A stretch of 41,099 nucleotides of DNA from an uncultured Collinsella sp. GTDB taxonomy: Bacteria > Actinomycetota > Coriobacteriia > Coriobacteriales > Coriobacteriaceae. The position numbers and the translations under genes are program-made. The notes below the pieces were generated by a model, which was given only the letters and a program-made list of their open reading frames with translations, was not told where the DNA came from and searched no databases. The stretch covers positions 1-41,099 of the forward strand of contig CAUHCN010000022.1 in assembly GCA_959604825.1 (NCBI GenBank), read 5' to 3'. Every line of letters starts with the position of its first letter. Positions within the stretch are counted from its first letter, which is position 1. Below are positions 7,811 through 15,494 of this stretch, one piece after another.

Positions 7811-8125
7811 ATGGATTTGGGTATTTCCACCAACCCCACGCCAGAGCTCTACACCATTAAGGTAACCGGCGAGATCGATATCTCTAACGCCGATAGCCTG
7901 CGCAATGCCATCGACCTGGCGCTCGAGCAGCCTACTGAGGCCGTTGAGCTCGATTTTGCCCAGGTGAGCTACATCGATTCGACGGGCATTGGCGTGCTCG
8001 TGGGCGCCGCGCACCACGCGGTCGACCACGGCAAGCGCTTTAGCTGCACCAATGTGCAGCCCCCGGTGATGCGCGTGGTTCAGCTGTTGGGTGTCGACCA
8101 GGAGATTTCGATCACCGCTGCATAA
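7811..8125 (+). CDS. STAS-domain anti-anti-sigma factor
   Basis: This 104-residue single-domain STAS protein is of the SpoIIAA/RsbV type. Such proteins bind an anti-sigma kinase to free a sigma factor and are switched off by phosphorylation of one serine. The fold motifs are clear: VTGEIDISNADSLRNAI at the start and the phospho-site loop YIDSTGIGVLV, with Ser57 as the predicted phosphorylated residue. The start follows AAAGGAG. No sigma factor or kinase partner is encoded nearby, so its partner must lie elsewhere. A stable hairpin follows the gene. An alternative role as a bacterial STAS regulator outside sigma control is possible. Confidence 0.88.
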   Translation: MDLGISTNPTPELYTIKVTGEIDISNADSLRNAIDLALEQPTEAVELDFAQVSYIDSTGIGVLVGAAHHAVDHGKRFSCTNVQPPVMRVVQLLGVDQEISITAA

Positions 8126-8168
8126 TCCCTGCCCCAAAAGGGCGTGCCGTTTAGCATATGTTTGTGAT

Positions 8169-8196
8169 GCGCTCGGACGTTTTGGCGTCCGGGCGC
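8169..8196 (+). terminator. Strong hairpin after the STAS gene, without T-tract
   Basis: GCGCTCGGACG (8169-8179) pairs with CGTCCGGGCGC (8186-8196) over 11 bp with one G-U, around a TTTTGG loop. No T-run follows; instead TATACT (8197-8202), a plausible -10 for the tat genes, follows at once. It may separate the two transcripts or lie in the promoter spacer. Confidence 0.5.
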
Positions 8197-8277
8197 TATA
8201 CTTAACCGAATGAATAGACGAGTTCCGGCCGAATGGCGCGGTGCGGGCTCGACTCACATCGAGCCTTGGAGGTATGT

Positions 8278-8862
8278 GTGTTTGGTATTGGAGAGGGTGA
8301 GCTCGCGATCATCGTGGTCTTCGGCTTTTTGCTGTTTGGCCCGGATAAGCTCCCGCAGATGGGCCGCACGATCGGCCGTGCCATCCGTCAGTTCCGCGAG
8401 ACGCAGGAAAAGATGACGGCTGTTGTTCAGTCCGAGATCATCGATCCGGTAAGCGAGGCCGCGTCGGCCCCGGTCAAGCCCAAGAAGGCTGCCGTCGATG
8501 ACGATTCCGATGCGGACGAGGATGCTGCCGAGACGGCAGCGCCCGCCAAGAAGGAGACTTTTGCCGAGCGTCGCGCCCGTCTTGCTGCCGAGAAGGCCGC
8601 AAGCGAGGGTGCTGCTGAGGGCGAAGGTGCTGCTGAGGAGCCTGCGACCGAGGGCGCCGGCGCCGGGTCCGCCGATGCCGCCGCCGAGTCCGCTTCCGCT
8701 GCCGAGCCGGAGCCCGAGCCCGAGCCGGCAGAGCCCACGACGGCCGATCTCTATGCCCGTCGTCCCCGCAAGCGCAAGGCCGTCGTTGACCAGCTCGCTC
8801 GCGAGCTCGAGGCCGAGGACGACACTGCTGCCGCCGACGCCTCGAAGGGAGGCGATGAGTAA
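8278..8862 (+). CDS. tatA: Twin-arginine translocase subunit TatA/TatB
   Basis: This is a small membrane subunit of the Tat system, which moves folded proteins across the membrane. The GTG start at 8278 is preferred because GGAGG lies 5 bases upstream; the in-frame ATG at 8233 has no site and would add an uncharged-to-polar leader not expected in the family. The 194-residue product has an N-terminal helix (GEGELAIIVVFGFLLFGPDKLP) ending in the FGP hinge, then an amphipathic helix (QMGRTIGRAIRQFRETQEK). A long Ala/Glu/Pro-rich disordered tail makes up most of the rest. It overlaps tatC by one base (TAATG). Whether it acts as TatA or TatB cannot be settled by eye, and no second copy is in the window. 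Confidence 0.87.
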   Translation: MFGIGEGELAIIVVFGFLLFGPDKLPQMGRTIGRAIRQFRETQEKMTAVVQSEIIDPVSEAASAPVKPKKAAVDDDSDADEDAAETAAPAKKETFAERRARLAAEKAASEGAAEGEGAAEEPATEGAGAGSADAAAESASAAEPEPEPEPAEPTTADLYARRPRKRKAVVDQLARELEAEDDTAAADASKGGDE

Positions 8863-9653
8863 TGCCTATCGGACCTGCGCGCATGCCGCTCTTCGATCAC
8901 CTGGGAGAGCTCCGTCGCCGCTTGACCATCGTGGTCGTGTCGGTATTTGCCGCAGCCATCGTGCTGTATTTCGCCACGCCCGTGGTGCTCGACATCCTGG
9001 AAGACCCCATCCGCTCCTTTGTGCCGGACGGTAAGTTCTACATCACCACCACGCTCGGCGGCTTTGGCCTGCGCTTCTCGCTGGCCATCAAGATGGCCGT
9101 GGTCATGTGCACGCCCATGATCATCTGGCAGATCCTGGCATTTTTCCTGCCGGCGCTGCGTCCCAACGAGCGCAAATGGGTCGTGCCCACGGTGCTCGCC
9201 TCGACGGTGCTGTTCTTCCTGGGCGCTATCTTCTGCTACTTCATCATTATCCCGGCAGGCTTTGAGTGGCTCATCGGCGAGACCTCGGCCGTTGCTACGG
9301 CGCTGCCCGATCTGGAGAACTACGTTAACATGGAGCTGCTCTTTATGATCGGCTTTGGTGTGGCGTTTGAGCTGCCGCTCATCATCTTCTACCTGTCTGT
9401 TTTCCACATCGTGTCCTACGCGGCCTTCCGCAGCGCCTGGCGCTACGTGTACGTAGGCCTGCTCGTGGGTTCGGCTGTGATCACGCCCGACGGCTCGCCC
9501 GTCACCCTGGGCCTTATGTACGGCGCCCTGCTCTCGCTCTACGAGATCTCGCTCGCTATCGCCCGCGTGGTCATTACCGCGCGCGAGGGCAAGGAGGGCC
9601 TGTTCGTGAGCCGTCTGGACCTGTTCTCGGACGACGAGGACGACGAGGAGTAA
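8862..9653 (+). CDS. tatC: Twin-arginine translocase subunit TatC
   Basis: This six-helix membrane receptor binds Tat signal peptides and recruits TatA. The 263-residue product has the N-terminal signature DHLGELRRRL and the conserved Glu in LRPNERK. It also has the helix IV region MIGFGVAFELPLIIF and the late ITPDGSP motif, with six clear hydrophobic segments. The C-terminus is unusually acidic (SDDEDDEE). Its ATG overlaps the tatA stop codon, indicating translational coupling. HypA follows after only six bases. Confidence 0.95.
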   Translation: MPIGPARMPLFDHLGELRRRLTIVVVSVFAAAIVLYFATPVVLDILEDPIRSFVPDGKFYITTTLGGFGLRFSLAIKMAVVMCTPMIIWQILAFFLPALRPNERKWVVPTVLASTVLFFLGAIFCYFIIIPAGFEWLIGETSAVATALPDLENYVNMELLFMIGFGVAFELPLIIFYLSVFHIVSYAAFRSAWRYVYVGLLVGSAVITPDGSPVTLGLMYGALLSLYEISLAIARVVITAREGKEGLFVSRLDLFSDDEDDEE

Positions 9654-9659
9654 ATCGGT

Positions 9660-10016
9660 ATGCACGAGGTTGGCATTGTCAACGGCATACTCGATACAGT
9701 GATTCGCGCGGCGCGTGGGGCGGGGGCCTCGCGCGCCGTTTTGGTAACGCTGCGTATCGGGGATATGACCGAAGTTGTGCGCGAGGCGCTTGACTTTGCG
9801 TGGGAGACGTTTCGCGACGAGGACCCGCTCACGCGCGGCTGCGAGCTTGCCGTGGAGGAAGTCCATCCACAAAGCGAGTGCCTGGACTGCGGCGAGGTCT
9901 TCGACCACGACCGCTTTCATTGTCGCTGCCCTCAGTGTGGCGGCGCCAACGTGCGCCTGCTGCACGGCCGCGAGCTCGACATCGCCAGCATCGAGATCGA
10001 AACCCCTGACGATTAG
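9660..10016 (+). CDS. hypA: Hydrogenase/urease nickel chaperone HypA
   Basis: HypA delivers nickel to HypB or directly to the metalloenzyme during [NiFe] hydrogenase maturation. The 118-residue product starts with the nickel-binding MHE (His2) and carries the structural zinc site as two CxxC pairs, Cys74/77 and Cys90/93. The ATG is 6 bases after the tatC stop with a GAGGAG site inside tatC. The middle sequence is more divergent than in classical HypA. It forms a unit with hypB; no hydrogenase structural gene or other hyp gene is in the window, so the client enzyme must be elsewhere. Confidence 0.9.
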   Translation: MHEVGIVNGILDTVIRAARGAGASRAVLVTLRIGDMTEVVREALDFAWETFRDEDPLTRGCELAVEEVHPQSECLDCGEVFDHDRFHCRCPQCGGANVRLLHGRELDIASIEIETPDD

Positions 10017-10071
10017 CTCGCCAGCCACCTGGGTACGGGGTATAAATGGTAGAAGTTAAGGAGTGCCGAGT

Positions 10072-10755
10072 ATGGCCGAGAAAACGATTGATATCGCATC
10101 GCCGATTCTGTCGCGCAATGAGCGCCTGGCAGATCAGCTGCGTCAGCGATTTAATGAGGCAGGCACCTATGTGATCAATGTGCTGTCAAGCCCCGGTTCG
10201 GGTAAGACCACTACGATTCTGGGCACCAACGAACGCCTGCGCGACAAGGCCGGCCTGCGCTGTGCCGTCATCGAGGGCGATATCGCCTCGGATGTCGACG
10301 CCATCACCATGAAGGAAGCCGGCATGCCCGCCATCCAGATCAACACGGGCGGCCTGTGCCACCTCGAGGGCAACATGATCATGGAGGCCGTCGACGCCTT
10401 CGATCAGGCTGTGGGTCTGGAAAGCATTGACGTCATCTTTATCGAAAACGTGGGTAACCTGGTCTGCCCAGTCGACTTTGACCTGGGCGAGAACCTGTCC
10501 ATCATGATCCTCTCGGTGCCCGAGGGCGACGACAAGCCCATCAAGTACCCGGGCATCTTCCAACACGCCGGCGCGCAGCTGCTCAACAAGGTCGACGTGG
10601 CCCCGGCTTTCGATTTTGACATGGATAGGTATACTAAGACCCTCGATGACCTCAATCCGCAAGCGCCGCGGTTTGCCGTGAGCGCGCGCAAGGGCGAGGG
10701 CATGGATGCCTGGTGCGATTGGCTCATCGGGCAGATTGAGCAAGCAAGGGCGTAA
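10072..10755 (+). CDS. hypB: GTPase HypB, nickel insertion
   Basis: HypB is the SIMIBI-class GTPase that drives nickel insertion together with HypA. The 227-residue product has a P-loop (SSPGSGKTT, about residues 39-47), IEGDIASDVDA, the metal-site pair Cys96-His97 in GGLCHLEG, Cys132 in NLVCPVDFDLGE and the base-recognition LNKVDV. The three G-domain metal ligands are therefore intact. The N-terminal histidine-rich or CxxCGC extension of some HypB proteins is absent. The ATG at 10072 sits 8 bases after AAGGAG; an in-frame GTG at 10063 overlaps the site and is less likely. A TATAAAT near 10040 may give a separate promoter. Confidence 0.94.
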   Translation: MAEKTIDIASPILSRNERLADQLRQRFNEAGTYVINVLSSPGSGKTTTILGTNERLRDKAGLRCAVIEGDIASDVDAITMKEAGMPAIQINTGGLCHLEGNMIMEAVDAFDQAVGLESIDVIFIENVGNLVCPVDFDLGENLSIMILSVPEGDDKPIKYPGIFQHAGAQLLNKVDVAPAFDFDMDRYTKTLDDLNPQAPRFAVSARKGEGMDAWCDWLIGQIEQARA

Positions 10756-10809
10756 ATCGGCCGCCATACAGGTGGGCGTAGCCGCAGAGACACGAGATAG
10801 GAGCCTCTT

Positions 10810-13404
10810 TTGAAGCTCATCATCGCCGAGAAAAACGACGCCGCTCGTCAGATCGCCGAGCGGCTGTCCACGGGCAAGCCCAAAAAGGACAAGGTGTACA
10901 ACACCGCCATCTACCGTTTTGAGTGGAAAGGCGAGGAGTGCGTGACGATCGGTCTTGCCGGTCACATCCTCGCGCCCGATTTTTGCGACAGCGTGCTGTT
11001 CGATAAAAAGCTGGGTTGGTATTCGGTGACCGAGGACGGTGAGATGTTGCCGGCCGATATGCCCGATGGCCTGGCCCGTCCGCCGTACGACACCAAGCGC
11101 AAGCCGTTCCTTGCCGATGGCATTTCCATCAAGGGCTGGAAGCTCGAGAGCCTGCCTTACCTCACCTGGGCGCCCGTCATTAAGCTACCGGCCGAAAAGG
11201 AACTCATTCGTTCGCTCAAGAACCTTGCTAAAAAGTCCGACAGCGTCATCATCGCCACGGACTTCGACCGCGAGGGCGAACTGATCGGTTCGGACGCTCT
11301 CAACAAGGTGCGTGAGGTTGCGCCCGACTTGCCGGTCGCCCGTGCCCAGTATTCTTCGTTTACCAAGGCCGAGATCACGCACGCCTTCGATAATCTCGTC
11401 TCGCTCGACCAGAACCTGGCCGATGCCGGCGAGAGCCGTCAGCACATCGACCTTATCTGGGGCGCGGTGCTCACGCGCTATCTGACGCTCGCCAAGTTTG
11501 GCGGCTTTGGCAACGTGCGTTCCGCCGGTCGCGTGCAGACGCCGACGCTTGCCCTGGTGGTCGAGCGCGAGCGCGAGCGTATGGCGTTTGTGCCCGAGGA
11601 CTATTGGCAGATTCGCGGTATGGGTGCCGCGCAGGGTGCCGCCGAGGACGACCGCTTTAAGATCGCGCACAAGACAGCGCGCTTTACCGACAAGGATGCT
11701 GCCGAGACGGCGTATGGTCACGTCGACGGCGTCAAGACGGCGACCGTTGCCGCGGTGACCAAGCGCTCGCGTAAGCAGCAGCCGCCCACGCCGTTTGCGA
11801 CGACCTCGCTGCAGGCTGCCGCTGCGGCCGAGGGCATCTCGCCTGCGCGTACGATGCGAATCGCCGAGTCCCTCTACATGGCCGGTCTCATCAGCTACCC
11901 GCGTGTCGACAATACCGTGTACCCTGCGACGCTCGATCTGGGCGCCGTGGTGAGCGACCTGGCAAAGATCAACCCGGCGCTGGCGCCCGTGTGCAAAAAG
12001 GTGCTCGCCGGTCCCATGAAGCCCACGCGCGGCAAGGTCGAGACTACCGACCATCCGCCGATCTATCCCACGGGCGAGGGCGATCCGTCCACGCTCGACG
12101 GCGGCCAGCGCAAGCTCTACGACCTCATTGCCCGCCGCTTCCTGGCAACGCTCATGGGGCCCGCGACCATCGAGAACACCAAGCTCGAGCTCGACGTCAA
12201 CGGCGAGCCGTTCGTGGCCTCGGGCGACGTGCTCGTGACTCCGGGCTTCCGCGAGGCGTATCCGTACGGACTCAAGCGCGATGAGCAGATGCCGCCGCTG
12301 GAGCAGGGTGATACGGTCGACGTGTTCGACATGAAGCTCGAGGCCAAGCAGACCGAGCCGCCCGCGCGCTACAGCCAGGGCAAGCTCGTGCAGGAGATGG
12401 AGAAGCGCGGCCTGGGCACCAAGTCCACGCGCGCGAGCATCATCGAGCGCCTGTACGCCGTGCGCTACCTCAAAAACGATCCCGTGGAGCCGAGCCAGCT
12501 GGGTATTGCCATTATCGATGCACTGTCGCAGTTTGCCCCGCGCATCACGAGCCCCGATATGACCAGCGAGCTCGATGGCGATATGACCCGTGTGGAGCGC
12601 GGCGAGGATACCGAAGAGCATGTCGTGACGCACTCGCGCGCGCTGCTGGCCGGCGTGCTCGACGAGCTGCTCAAGCACACGCAGGAGCTGGGCGACGCCA
12701 TCAGCGACGCCGTCACGGCCGATGCGCGCGTGGGTACCTGCCCCAAGTGCGGCAAGGACCTGGTTATGAAGACGAGCGCCAAGACCCGCGGCAGCTTTAT
12801 CGGCTGCATGGGCTGGCCCGACTGCGATGTGACCTATCCGGTGCCGAGTGGCGTCAAGGTAAGCCCGCTCGAGGGCGAGGCGGCCGTGTGCCCCGAGTGC
12901 GGTGCGCCGCGCATTAAGTGCCAGCCGTTCCGCCAGAAGGCCTTCGAGATTTGCGTGAACCCCACGTGCCCCACCAACTACGAGCCCGACCTTAAGGTGG
13001 GCGAGTGCAAGGTGTGCGCCGAGGCAGGACGCCATGGCGACCTGATCGCACACAAGAGCGAGAAGAGCGGCAAGCGCTTTATCCGCTGCACCAACTATGA
13101 CGATTGCGGCGTGAGCTATCCGCTGCCGGCACGCGGCAAGCTCGAGGCGACGGGCGAGACCTGCCCCGAGTGCGGCGCCCCCATCGTGGTGGTCAATACG
13201 GCGCGCGGTCCGTGGCGTATCTGCGTCAACATGGACTGCCCGACCAAGGAGAAAAAGCCCGCCCGCGGCCGCAAGACTGCGACCAAGGCGGGCACGGCGA
13301 AGAAAACCACGGCGGCCAAGAAGACGACGGCCAAGAAAGCCACTGCCGCCAAGAAGACGACCGCGAAGAAGTCGACTGCCAAGAAAGCAGCCGCCGACAA
13401 GTAA
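10810..13404 (+). CDS. topA: Type IA DNA topoisomerase I, archaeal-like subtype
   Basis: This enzyme relaxes negative supercoils through a tyrosine-linked single-strand break. The 864-residue product begins with the TOPRIM strand LIIAEKNDAARQIAERL (Glu7) and has the acidic triad ATDFDREGE (Asp151, Asp153, Glu155). The active-site tyrosine is Tyr363 in LISYPRVDNTVYP. That motif and the MKLIIAEKN start resemble archaeal TopA more than the usual bacterial YxRTDS form. The C-terminus has several zinc-ribbon units (about residues 640-810) followed by a Lys/Ala/Thr-rich tail of about 45 residues, as in many actinobacterial DNA-binding proteins. The start codon is TTG, set by TAGGAG 8 bases upstream. 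A strong terminator follows. Confidence 0.92.
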   Translation: MKLIIAEKNDAARQIAERLSTGKPKKDKVYNTAIYRFEWKGEECVTIGLAGHILAPDFCDSVLFDKKLGWYSVTEDGEMLPADMPDGLARPPYDTKRKPFLADGISIKGWKLESLPYLTWAPVIKLPAEKELIRSLKNLAKKSDSVIIATDFDREGELIGSDALNKVREVAPDLPVARAQYSSFTKAEITHAFDNLVSLDQNLADAGESRQHIDLIWGAVLTRYLTLAKFGGFGNVRSAGRVQTPTLALVVERERERMAFVPEDYWQIRGMGAAQGAAEDDRFKIAHKTARFTDKDAAETAYGHVDGVKTATVAAVTKRSRKQQPPTPFATTSLQAAAAAEGISPARTMRIAESLYMAGLISYPRVDNTVYPATLDLGAVVSDLAKINPALAPVCKKVLAGPMKPTRGKVETTDHPPIYPTGEGDPSTLDGGQRKLYDLIARRFLATLMGPATIENTKLELDVNGEPFVASGDVLVTPGFREAYPYGLKRDEQMPPLEQGDTVDVFDMKLEAKQTEPPARYSQGKLVQEMEKRGLGTKSTRASIIERLYAVRYLKNDPVEPSQLGIAIIDALSQFAPRITSPDMTSELDGDMTRVERGEDTEEHVVTHSRALLAGVLDELLKHTQELGDAISDAVTADARVGTCPKCGKDLVMKTSAKTRGSFIGCMGWPDCDVTYPVPSGVKVSPLEGEAAVCPECGAPRIKCQPFRQKAFEICVNPTCPTNYEPDLKVGECKVCAEAGRHGDLIAHKSEKSGKRFIRCTNYDDCGVSYPLPARGKLEATGETCPECGAPIVVVNTARGPWRICVNMDCPTKEKKPARGRKTATKAGTAKKTTAAKKTTAKKATAAKKTTAKKSTAKKAAADK

Positions 13405-13432
13405 CAGCGCAGCCGAAACATTGACCAAAACA

Positions 13433-13468
13433 AAAACGAGCGAGGACCCCGCGATCCTCGCTCGTTTT
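13433..13468. terminator. Bidirectional terminator between topA and the zinc-ribbon gene
   Basis: A perfect 14-bp inverted repeat (AAAACGAGCGAGGA at 13433-13446, TCCTCGCTCGTTTT at 13455-13468) lies between convergent genes. Both strands end in a U-tract. Confidence 0.9.
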
Positions 13469-13474
13469 CTAGGC

Positions 13475-13530
13475 AGTCATTGGGGACGTTCTTTAATGAC
13501 TAGTCGTTTGAGAACGTCGCATGCGACTAG
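13475..13530. repeat. Paired palindromic repeat units overlapping a stop codon
   Basis: Two hairpin units lie head to head. The first is AGTCATT ... AATGACT around GGGGACGTTCTTT; the second is AGTCG ... CGACT around a degenerate inverted core, TTTGAGAACGTC. The sequence matches the ends of the element at 5879-6047. The final CTAG supplies the TAG stop (13527-13529) of the - strand zinc-ribbon gene. Confidence 0.75.
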
Positions 13531-14510
13531 TTCACTTCGACGGGCTTGGCGCCGGGATAGCGCTCCTCAAAGTCTAGGCGGTACTTATTGTCATTGGTGC
13601 CCGCCACGTTGTCGCGCGACAGCGGCGCCACGATCTCATTCTTGTGGTCCGCAGGCTTGGCGTATTTCAGGCTGATCTCCCAGGCATCACAGATTGCGTC
13701 AATGCGGTGATCCAGGTCGTCGTACAGGGCGATGATATCCTTCCAGGAGCTGTAGTTCTTGGAGCTCGTCGGGACGTCCAGGTCCTCGACGATGTCGTAA
13801 TATTGCTCGATGGTGTCCTCCGTGCGCTCGGCGACGTCGGCGAGATTTTGACGGGTGGTTCGATCCTCTTCCAGATAGTTGCCGTTGAAGTTCTGCGCGC
13901 AGCCACGGACCTGGCTGTCGAGATCTTCGAGCAGGTCGTAGTATTCGCTCAGGCGACGGTAGAGGTTCTGCTCGGAGAGCGTTGCTTCGCCGCCATCCTC
14001 GTCGTCATCGTCATCATCGTCGTACAGGCTGTTGGGATTGCCGAGAGGCTTTAGGTCATCGTCGTCGACGTCATGGTGCAGCTTAGCTACCTCGGCAGTC
14101 GTCTGCGTGGCGGCGTTGTCGAACGGTCTGATCGCAAAGAAGATGACCAGGGCGATGATGATCGCCACCAGCACAACGATAACGGCGATAAGCGGCCCGG
14201 TGCCGCTCTTTTTGGGAGCGGGGGTCTGTGGCGAAGCGGGCGCGTATGCGGGAGCCGGCTGCTGTTGGGGCGAGCCGCTCGCGACGGGTATGCGCTGCGT
14301 GGTCTCGACGGCCTCGGTCCTTGCGGCGGGGTCGGGGCTATAGGCGAGGGAGTCGTCCGCCTTGGCTTGCGGCGTATCAAGGGAGCCGGTCTGCTCAAAA
14401 GCGTGCTGGCTATCGCTCGCGGCTGTTTGCTCAACGGGTGCACCGCACGAGGTGCAGAACTTGGCATTATCTTCAAGAAGCTTGCCGCACGAGGCGCAAT
14501 ACCGAGACAT
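13527..14510 (-). CDS. Zinc-ribbon, single-pass membrane protein of unknown function
   Basis: I do not recognise a specific function. The 327-residue product begins with a zinc ribbon (CASCG ... CTSCG, residues 4-24), then a Pro/Ala/Gln/Ser-rich linker (about 30-115) and one transmembrane helix (LIAVIVVLVAIIIALVIFFAI, about 120-142). A strongly acidic stretch of Asp and Glu follows (about 160-180), and then a predicted helical domain (about 185-300). The ATG at 14510 follows AAAGGAG; the in-frame ATG at 14528 lies upstream of that site. Such a layout is common in actinobacterial envelope or stress proteins of unknown role. Its stop codon is supplied by a dispersed repeat, so the natural C-terminus may once have been different. 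Confidence 0.72.
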   Translation of the reverse strand: MSRYCASCGKLLEDNAKFCTSCGAPVEQTAASDSQHAFEQTGSLDTPQAKADDSLAYSPDPAARTEAVETTQRIPVASGSPQQQPAPAYAPASPQTPAPKKSGTGPLIAVIVVLVAIIIALVIFFAIRPFDNAATQTTAEVAKLHHDVDDDDLKPLGNPNSLYDDDDDDDEDGGEATLSEQNLYRRLSEYYDLLEDLDSQVRGCAQNFNGNYLEEDRTTRQNLADVAERTEDTIEQYYDIVEDLDVPTSSKNYSSWKDIIALYDDLDHRIDAICDAWEISLKYAKPADHKNEIVAPLSRDNVAGTNDNKYRLDFEERYPGAKPVEVN

Positions 14511-14580
14511 TGCCACTCCTTTCGCCACATTTCAATGCAATACGACGATTATACCCAGCATCCAAAATTCCCCATCATAC

Positions 14581-14645
14581 GTTGCGGTGAAATAGGGACT
14601 GTTTGGCGGTCTCAGAGCTTCAATCAGTCCCTATTTCACCGCAAC
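14581..14645. repeat. 65-bp element with perfect 21-bp inverted repeats
   Basis: The arms at 14581-14601 and 14625-14645 are perfectly complementary over 21 bases, with a 23-base loop. The stem contains AAATAGGGACTG. It lies in the divergent gap between the zinc-ribbon gene and tmk, has no T-tract, and sits 7 bases before a second palindromic element. The perfect arms suggest recent insertion or selection for structure. Confidence 0.75.
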
Positions 14646-14652
14646 TTTAGCC

Positions 14653-14706
14653 GGCAGTTGGGGACGTTCCTTTTCTGCCGGCAGTTTAGGATCGTCCCCA
14701 ACTGCC
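14653..14706. repeat. Paired GGCAG-clamped palindromic repeat
   Basis: Two hairpin units lie head to head. GGCAG-TTGGGGACGTTCCTTTT-CTGCC is followed directly by GGCAG-TTTAGGATCGTCCCCAA-CTGCC. The outer 14 bases of each side are perfect inverted copies. The core is the same as in the element at 5879-6047, but the clamp differs. Confidence 0.78.
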
Positions 14707-14809
14707 GCCCTAATGACTAGGTTCGATTTGGGGTGCGCCGGACGCTGGGGTATCATGGCTTGGTTGCTATAACTTGCATTTTCGCGCCTTGAAGGAAGGG
14801 GCTGCGCCC

Positions 14810-15493
14810 ATGGCTTTTGAGCCCGCTCAACATAGCTTTATCACGCTCGAGGGCGTCGACGGCGCCGGCAAGTCCACGCAGGCGCGCCTGCTGGCCCGCG
14901 CGCTAAGCCTCGCTGGCTATCAGGTCGTAACTCTGCGCGAGCCGGGCGGCACCGCCATCAGCGAAAAGATTCGCGCCCTGCTGCTCGACCCCGCCAACAC
15001 GGCGATGGGCGATACCTGCGAGCTGCTGCTCTACGAGGCCGCGCGTGCCCAGCTGGTGCACGAGGTCATAGCTCCCGCCCTCGCTGCCGGCAAGGTGGTC
15101 CTGTGCGACCGCTTCTACGATTCCACGACCTGCTATCAGGCGTTTGCCGATGGCCTCGACCGTCAGATGGTACGCGATGCCAACAACCTGGCTGTCGCCG
15201 GTACGCATCCGGCGCTCACGCTCGTCTATCACATCACGCCCGAGCAGGCGGCGCTGCGCATGGCGGCCCGAGGTGCGGCCGATCGCATGGAGGCTAAGGG
15301 CATGGCCTTCCAGGAGCGCGTCTATCAGGGATTTTGTGCCATTGCTGCCGAGGAGCCAGACCGCGTAAAGCTCATCGACGCCACTGCGTCGATCGCAGAC
15401 GTCTTCGCGCAGACGGTCGAGCAGGTTCGCGCGTATGGCCTCGATGTCCCCCAAGATGCCGTCGCCGCCGCGCTTGCCCAGGAGGCTGAATAA
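14810..15493 (+). CDS. tmk: Thymidylate kinase
   Basis: This enzyme phosphorylates dTMP to dTDP using ATP, an essential step of DNA precursor supply. The 227-residue product has the P-loop LEGVDGAGKSTQ, the dTMP-binding LREPGGT, the DRFYDSTTCYQ motif of the catalytic region, and a lid segment with Arg residues (RGAADRME). The ATG at 14810 follows GGAAGGGG; the frame extends 12 codons upstream without a site. It is followed by holB after one base, a conserved arrangement in Gram-positive bacteria (tmk, holB, yaaT). Confidence 0.95.
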   Translation: MAFEPAQHSFITLEGVDGAGKSTQARLLARALSLAGYQVVTLREPGGTAISEKIRALLLDPANTAMGDTCELLLYEAARAQLVHEVIAPALAAGKVVLCDRFYDSTTCYQAFADGLDRQMVRDANNLAVAGTHPALTLVYHITPEQAALRMAARGAADRMEAKGMAFQERVYQGFCAIAAEEPDRVKLIDATASIADVFAQTVEQVRAYGLDVPQDAVAAALAQEAE

Positions 15494-15494
15494 C

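Noticed and set aside
13261..13404. Short-period repeats in the Lys/Ala/Thr tail of topA as a possible tandem-repeat or CRISPR-like array
   Set aside because: It is coding low complexity of AAG and GCC codons with varying spacing; no spacer-repeat structure. No CRISPR array was seen in the window.
11185..13428. A 747-codon open frame on the - strand across topA
   Set aside because: It is a shadow of the high-GC topA gene: it has no ribosome site, no recognisable domain, and a Leu/Arg/Ala-rich composition typical of antisense frames. The + strand frame has all topoisomerase motifs.
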